A DNA stretch of 21,002 bases from a virus, in IMG/VR virus record IMGVR_UViG_3300049057_000060, positions 1 to 21,002 of that record; one strand, 5' to 3'. The notes under the pieces are model-generated. The model saw only the letters and a list, made by a program, of their open reading frames with translations. It searched no databases and was not told where the DNA came from. Both the position numbers and the translations under genes were made by a program. This document shows positions 17,207-21,002 of the stretch, piece after piece. Numbering within the stretch: the stretch's first letter is position 1; each line of letters opens with the position of its first letter.

Positions 17207-20200
17207 ATGCCCGGGATCGGCGACTCGTGGGGCACGAAGGAGGAGTTACTCCACCCTCGTGGCCCTGATGGTCGCTGGATCCGTAAGGCCGGAATGGCCA
17301 AGAGCCTCATCCAGGGAGTCTTGGACTTCTTGGCCAGCTTCCGGCCCCGCATGTTCCAGAACAAGCGACAGTCCAATCAGTACCTGACGAACATTGCTTC
17401 CCGTCAGGGTCGGGGCCGGATGGGTCGAGCTGACCACCTCCGCCTCCGTAGCGACCTGGGTGCCACCAACGCCGACCTCCGCGACGGGGTCATAGACGAG
17501 CCGTCGACACAACGGTTCGTGCAGATGATGGACCGGTCGGCCACCGAGTTGCCAGACGATGTAATCCTCACCCGGGTCGTGGGTGTGGATTCCTTCGGGT
17601 ACACCCCACAGACCGCAGCCGGCACCAGCTCAGATGCCGACCCTGGGATCCGGGAGATGGCCGGAAAGCTCATCGCCGACCGGGGCTACAGCCTCACCAC
17701 CATCGGTGGCGTGGAAGGGACGCAGCCGGCTGGCAGTGTCCGGATGGTCATCGCTGCCAAGAAGGGCACCAAGGTCGTCGTTCCGGCCGCTGGTCCGGAA
17801 GACTCCACCATCTTCCTTGATCGGGACCAGCCACTTCGGGTGACCAAAGTGGAGCCTGATGGTGTCGGTGGCTGGACCATGTTCGTCACGGCCGACTCGT
17901 CCGGCCGACACAAGACGCCAGAACCGATCGCTGGACCCATCGGTGAAGGACGGCGCCCGTCGAAGGAGCGGGAAGCCAGCATCCGTGAAACGGGCCAGCG
18001 GCTGGGGAAGTTCGAGAAGCGGCCAGATGATGAGCAGGAGGCTGCTGATGAGCAGGCCCGAGCCGAGGCTGCGGCTGAGGCGGCCAAAACCCCAGTCACC
18101 CCGTCCCCGATGCAGGAAGCAGAACGGCGGCGCGTTGAACAGCTACAGCAACAGGCTGGCGTCCAACCTCGCACCGAGCCAATCCATGCCCCGTCCATCG
18201 GCGGGGAGCCGCGTCCGGCGACAGGTCCCGGTGGCCAACCGGCGGCCCCCGGCGCCCCGGAGGCTCCGACAGCAACGACTCGCTCTGTGGACCTGCGCCG
18301 CGCTGTCCGTGATGCAGGTGTTCCGTCTCCGGCCGCCGGCCCCAACCGGAGGCGGTTCAACGAGGCTTACGAAGGCGTCGTCTCCGGACGGAAAGATCCG
18401 ATTGACGCGGTCCGGGAGTTGGACCGGGATGCGGCAGATCTAGACGCCGCTGGGGATCCGGATGCTGAGGACCTGCGCCAGCTCTCGGATGTGATCAAGC
18501 GAGAGTACGGACTGGAGCAGCCTGAGACGAAGCAGGCGCCGGGTAAGGCGGTACCACGCACTGAGGCTGGGCTGCCAAAGGTTGCCAAGTCTCAGATGCA
18601 GGAGCTGGACGAGCGCAAGAAGGCAGCCAAGGCCGGGAAGGCAACGGCTCCAGAGGCGGCTCCGACTCCGACACCAGTGAAGGCGCCGGCCAAGAAGTCT
18701 GGCATGAGCCGGGACCAGGAGAACCGCGTCATTGCTCGGGCCCAGCAGTTCCGGGGTAACGAGCGTAACGAAGAGGAACAGCGGATTGTCGGGACGGCCG
18801 ATGAGATCTTGGCACGGCGACGTGGTGAGGCACCGAAGGCGCCTGCTCCGGTGGCCAAGAAGGCTCCGGCGAAGATGGCAGCGCCGGTGGTTCCTCCTGC
18901 TGAACTAACCCCTGAGCAGGAGATAAAGGGCCTGTTCAACGGTAAGCGGCCAACCAATGCTCAGCTACGGGAGATGGGGGAACGCAACAACCTCGGCTTC
19001 GGACCCAAGGAGCCACGCTCTGAGATGATTCTGGCCATCCTCGGTGCCCGGCCCAGTCGTGGCCGGCAGCGGGGGGAGGTGCCGGTAGAGGCTCCGAAGA
19101 AGGCGGCAAAAAGGGTCAGTACAGAGGACCGGGTTGCCACTCACCTCCTGGACCGGATGAACCCAGAGGTGCGGGACCAGATCCTGGCCGACATGCCGGA
19201 AGGAGACCGGCGTGCGGTAGAAGAGGCAGTACAGCGGGTGCGGAAAGCTGGTCCTCCCGGCAAAAAGACGGCCAAGAAGGCTGCACCGGAGGCTCCGGGT
19301 GATGACCTGGACCGGATGACGAAGCAGGAGTTGATCGCTGAGGCCGGTCGCCGTGGTGTAACGGCACGAGGTGGCTGGACAAAGGACAAGATCAAGGCAG
19401 CGATTCGAGGTCGGGAAGAGGCAGCGGCACAGGCACCTGAGGCTCCGGCCCCAGCCAAGAAGGCAGCCAAGGCCGCCGTACCCGAGGCTGCACCTGGGCG
19501 CCTGGAGCGGATTGGTCCGCAAACTGTCCAGGTTGGAGACACCATCCTTCTCGGTCGGGACGGGAGTCGTCCATTATCCCGAGTAAAGCCGGGAGCCTCC
19601 GGTCGTGAGGTTGCACGCATCGAGCGATCCCCCACGAGGCGGTATCAGTTCTACGACGCCGACGGGAAGCTGATCGACTCGGTCAACCCGAACGGCAAGA
19701 TGAACGTTCGCCGTGGCGGACAGGCCCCAGAACTTGAGGCTTCAGCCGAGGCACGGAAGCTCACTCCATCCGAAACCCTGGCCAGGCTCAGTGGCCAAGA
19801 GAACCCTCCGAGCCGTGAACAAGCTCAGGAGATGGTCAGTGACTTCAACAAGGCTCAGCTCCAGGAGATGGCCAAGGAGCTGGAGATCCCGCGCCGTACC
19901 ACTCTGACGAAGCCAGAACTGCAACGGGAGATTGTTGAGGCGACGGTAGGCAGTCGCCGTGACTCCATTGCTACTCGTGGCTTCACGGAAGCTCGCCCTG
20001 AGGCCGTCCCCTTGGCTCCAGAGGACTCCGTTGAGGTAGCCCGTAACCGTCAGGCCAAGATTGATCGTGGCCGTAAGTACGGACGGCTGGCAGCAGAGTT
20101 CGATGAGCTGGTTGCTAACGAAGCGTCGGCTGAAGCGATCAGTGCCAGGGTCAGGGCCCGTCTCGGCACCGAAGGTTCCGACGCTAAGTGGGCTGACGCT

Positions 20201-21002
20201 ATCGTCGAGATGCTCGGCCGTGGGGATGTGGATGGAGCACGCTCCTTCGTCGACCGGATTACTGCAGCCGATGATGTGTCCCTCCAGGGCAAGGCCGGGG
20301 ACGTGGTGCCATTCAATCGGCGCCTGCACAAGGGCATCGCTGGGGACATCCCCGAAGGGACGATGGTTCACATCGTCCGTCCAGGCAGCAGCACCAGGTG
20401 GCGTGACGAGGACATTCAGCTCGACCGGGCCACGGTCGAAGTAGCCAGCCCCAAGGAGGCGGCTGGTGCCGAACGGTCCGAACGTGGTGCCCGGGTGGTC
20501 CCTGAGGGATCGGTGAAGGGGGACCGTACGCAGACCCCCGTCAGTAACGAACCCCGTAAGCGTGAGTTCGGTGATGCCTGGGATGCAGCTGACTTGGATG
20601 CTGACGGTGCTGCCGGCCGGAGCCTGAAAGAGATCCGAGACGACGTAGCCAGCGGGAAGATCACCCCTGAGGAGGGTGTCCGCCGCATCGAAGGTGAGAT
20701 CAGCTTCAACCAGGAGGACCTGAACGAGGTCGACGCCAACCTGCGCCAGCCTGACCTCAGCCCGGAGCAGCGGACCAGGCTCCAATCTGATGCAGCCAAG
20801 CTCCAGAGTGCTGTCGACGCGCAGAAGAAGGCGTCGAAGTTCATGCGGATGTACTTCAGCGACGAAAAGCCGACCATCGCTGAGGTACGGGTCAACCTGG
20901 ATGCGGAAGGCTTCGAAGCGCTCCAGAAGGCCACCCCGGACGATCTCCGTGAAGCTGCCCGGATGCAGGGCTTGGACCCGCCGAAGGGTGAGACTAAGGA
21001 GG
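17207..21002 (+). CDS. giant minor head protein, at least 1265 aa (3' end outside window)
   Basis: The frame from ATG 17207 is open to the end of the window. The start contains HPRGPDGRWIRKAG, a motif common in actinophage minor head proteins. Residues about 112-230 (ILTRVVG with R123, GYSLTT at 161-165, EDSTIFLDRDQPLRVTKVEP at 198-217) follow the R / S-T / E-x-E order of ADP-ribosyltransferases, but the E-x-E is not intact, so activity is doubtful. A Lys/Ala/Pro-rich linker region follows. Three SAP/Rho-N-like motifs appear at about 582-615, 700-730 and 876-910 (NKAQLQEMAKELEI, then TKPELQREIVEA). A module near 1020-1070 reads GDVVPFNRRLHKGIAGDIPE...VHIVRPG. DNA-binding SAP repeats would suit a protein packaged with DNA or ejected. 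Overall role unknown. Confidence 0.75.
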   Translation, partial: MPGIGDSWGTKEELLHPRGPDGRWIRKAGMAKSLIQGVLDFLASFRPRMFQNKRQSNQYLTNIASRQGRGRMGRADHLRLRSDLGATNADLRDGVIDEPSTQRFVQMMDRSATELPDDVILTRVVGVDSFGYTPQTAAGTSSDADPGIREMAGKLIADRGYSLTTIGGVEGTQPAGSVRMVIAAKKGTKVVVPAAGPEDSTIFLDRDQPLRVTKVEPDGVGGWTMFVTADSSGRHKTPEPIAGPIGEGRRPSKEREASIRETGQRLGKFEKRPDDEQEAADEQARAEAAAEAAKTPVTPSPMQEAERRRVEQLQQQAGVQPRTEPIHAPSIGGEPRPATGPGGQPAAPGAPEAPTATTRSVDLRRAVRDAGVPSPAAGPNRRRFNEAYEGVVSGRKDPIDAVRELDRDAADLDAAGDPDAEDLRQLSDVIKREYGLEQPETKQAPGKAVPRTEAGLPKVAKSQMQELDERKKAAKAGKATAPEAAPTPTPVKAPAKKSGMSRDQENRVIARAQQFRGNERNEEEQRIVGTADEILARRRGEAPKAPAPVAKKAPAKMAAPVVPPAELTPEQEIKGLFNGKRPTNAQLREMGERNNLGFGPKEPRSEMILAILGARPSRGRQRGEVPVEAPKKAAKRVSTEDRVATHLLDRMNPEVRDQILADMPEGDRRAVEEAVQRVRKAGPPGKKTAKKAAPEAPGDDLDRMTKQELIAEAGRRGVTARGGWTKDKIKAAIRGREEAAAQAPEAPAPAKKAAKAAVPEAAPGRLERIGPQTVQVGDTILLGRDGSRPLSRVKPGASGREVARIERSPTRRYQFYDADGKLIDSVNPNGKMNVRRGGQAPELEASAEARKLTPSETLARLSGQENPPSREQAQEMVSDFNKAQLQEMAKELEIPRRTTLTKPELQREIVEATVGSRRDSIATRGFTEARPEAVPLAPEDSVEVARNRQAKIDRGRKYGRLAAEFDELVANEASAEAISARVRARLGTEGSDAKWADAIVEMLGRGDVDGARSFVDRITAADDVSLQGKAGDVVPFNRRLHKGIAGDIPEGTMVHIVRPGSSTRWRDEDIQLDRATVEVASPKEAAGAERSERGARVVPEGSVKGDRTQTPVSNEPRKREFGDAWDAADLDADGAAGRSLKEIRDDVASGKITPEEGVRRIEGEISFNQEDLNEVDANLRQPDLSPEQRTRLQSDAAKLQSAVDAQKKASKFMRMYFSDEKPTIAEVRVNLDAEGFEALQKATPDDLREAARMQGLDPPKGETKE

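Noticed and set aside
19742-20785. Minus-strand 347-codon frame near the right end
   Set aside because: Shadow of the giant plus-strand frame, whose codon use and domain content are protein-like throughout.

Overview
The window is a piece of a tailed, double-stranded DNA bacteriophage genome (or prophage) of a high-GC actinobacterium, probably Streptomyces or a relative. A terminase large subunit, portal, MuF-type head protein and head-maturation protease lie in the usual head-gene order. The host group is inferred from the GC-rich codon use, a DUF2637 membrane protein, FxSxx-COOH-like small proteins, DUF1360, leaderless-looking genes and two exact copies of the bacterial parS consensus. No integrase, lysis or tail gene is visible.

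Layout. (1) 1-2200, rightward: two tandem paralogous small proteins (152-523), a two-helix membrane protein, a strong promoter followed by about 265 nt of hairpin-rich leader and a 37-residue peptide that is 57% proline, tRNA(CAT), another strong promoter, and a DUF2637 membrane protein with a C-terminal helical segment. A bidirectional terminator (2249-2287) closes this block. (2) 2371-4180, leftward: two translationally coupled ParB-like proteins and a 60-residue Cys/His protein, driven by a promoter at 4239-4212. (3) 4243-9372, leftward: a two-domain HTH protein, a Cas4/RecB-like nuclease, two small or unknown proteins, a 460-bp non-coding region full of repeats and hairpins, and an 857-residue Prim-Pol/D5 helicase. 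(4) 9510-21002, rightward: promoter, an odd tRNA (anticodon AAG, short variable loop), terminator, then the head operon: terminase, a 310-bp repeat-bearing gap, DUF1360 protein, portal, MuF, protease, a 32-residue peptide, and an open reading frame of at least 1265 codons that runs off the window.

Three sequence-level systems stand out. The portal gene contains two perfect 16-bp parS sites (TGTTTCACGTGAAACA), both read as Val-Ser-Arg-Glu-Thr, in a phage that also makes two ParB-like proteins. A 12-bp element, CACAGGGAGGGG, lies between the -35 and -10 boxes of four separate promoters and looks like a shared operator. A second motif, TGACNNGTCG, is clustered in three gene-free or gene-edge intervals (seven exact copies and four near copies) and resembles stoperators or iterons. 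The HTH protein and the ParB-like proteins are the obvious candidates to read these sites, but nothing in the sequence proves which protein binds which motif.
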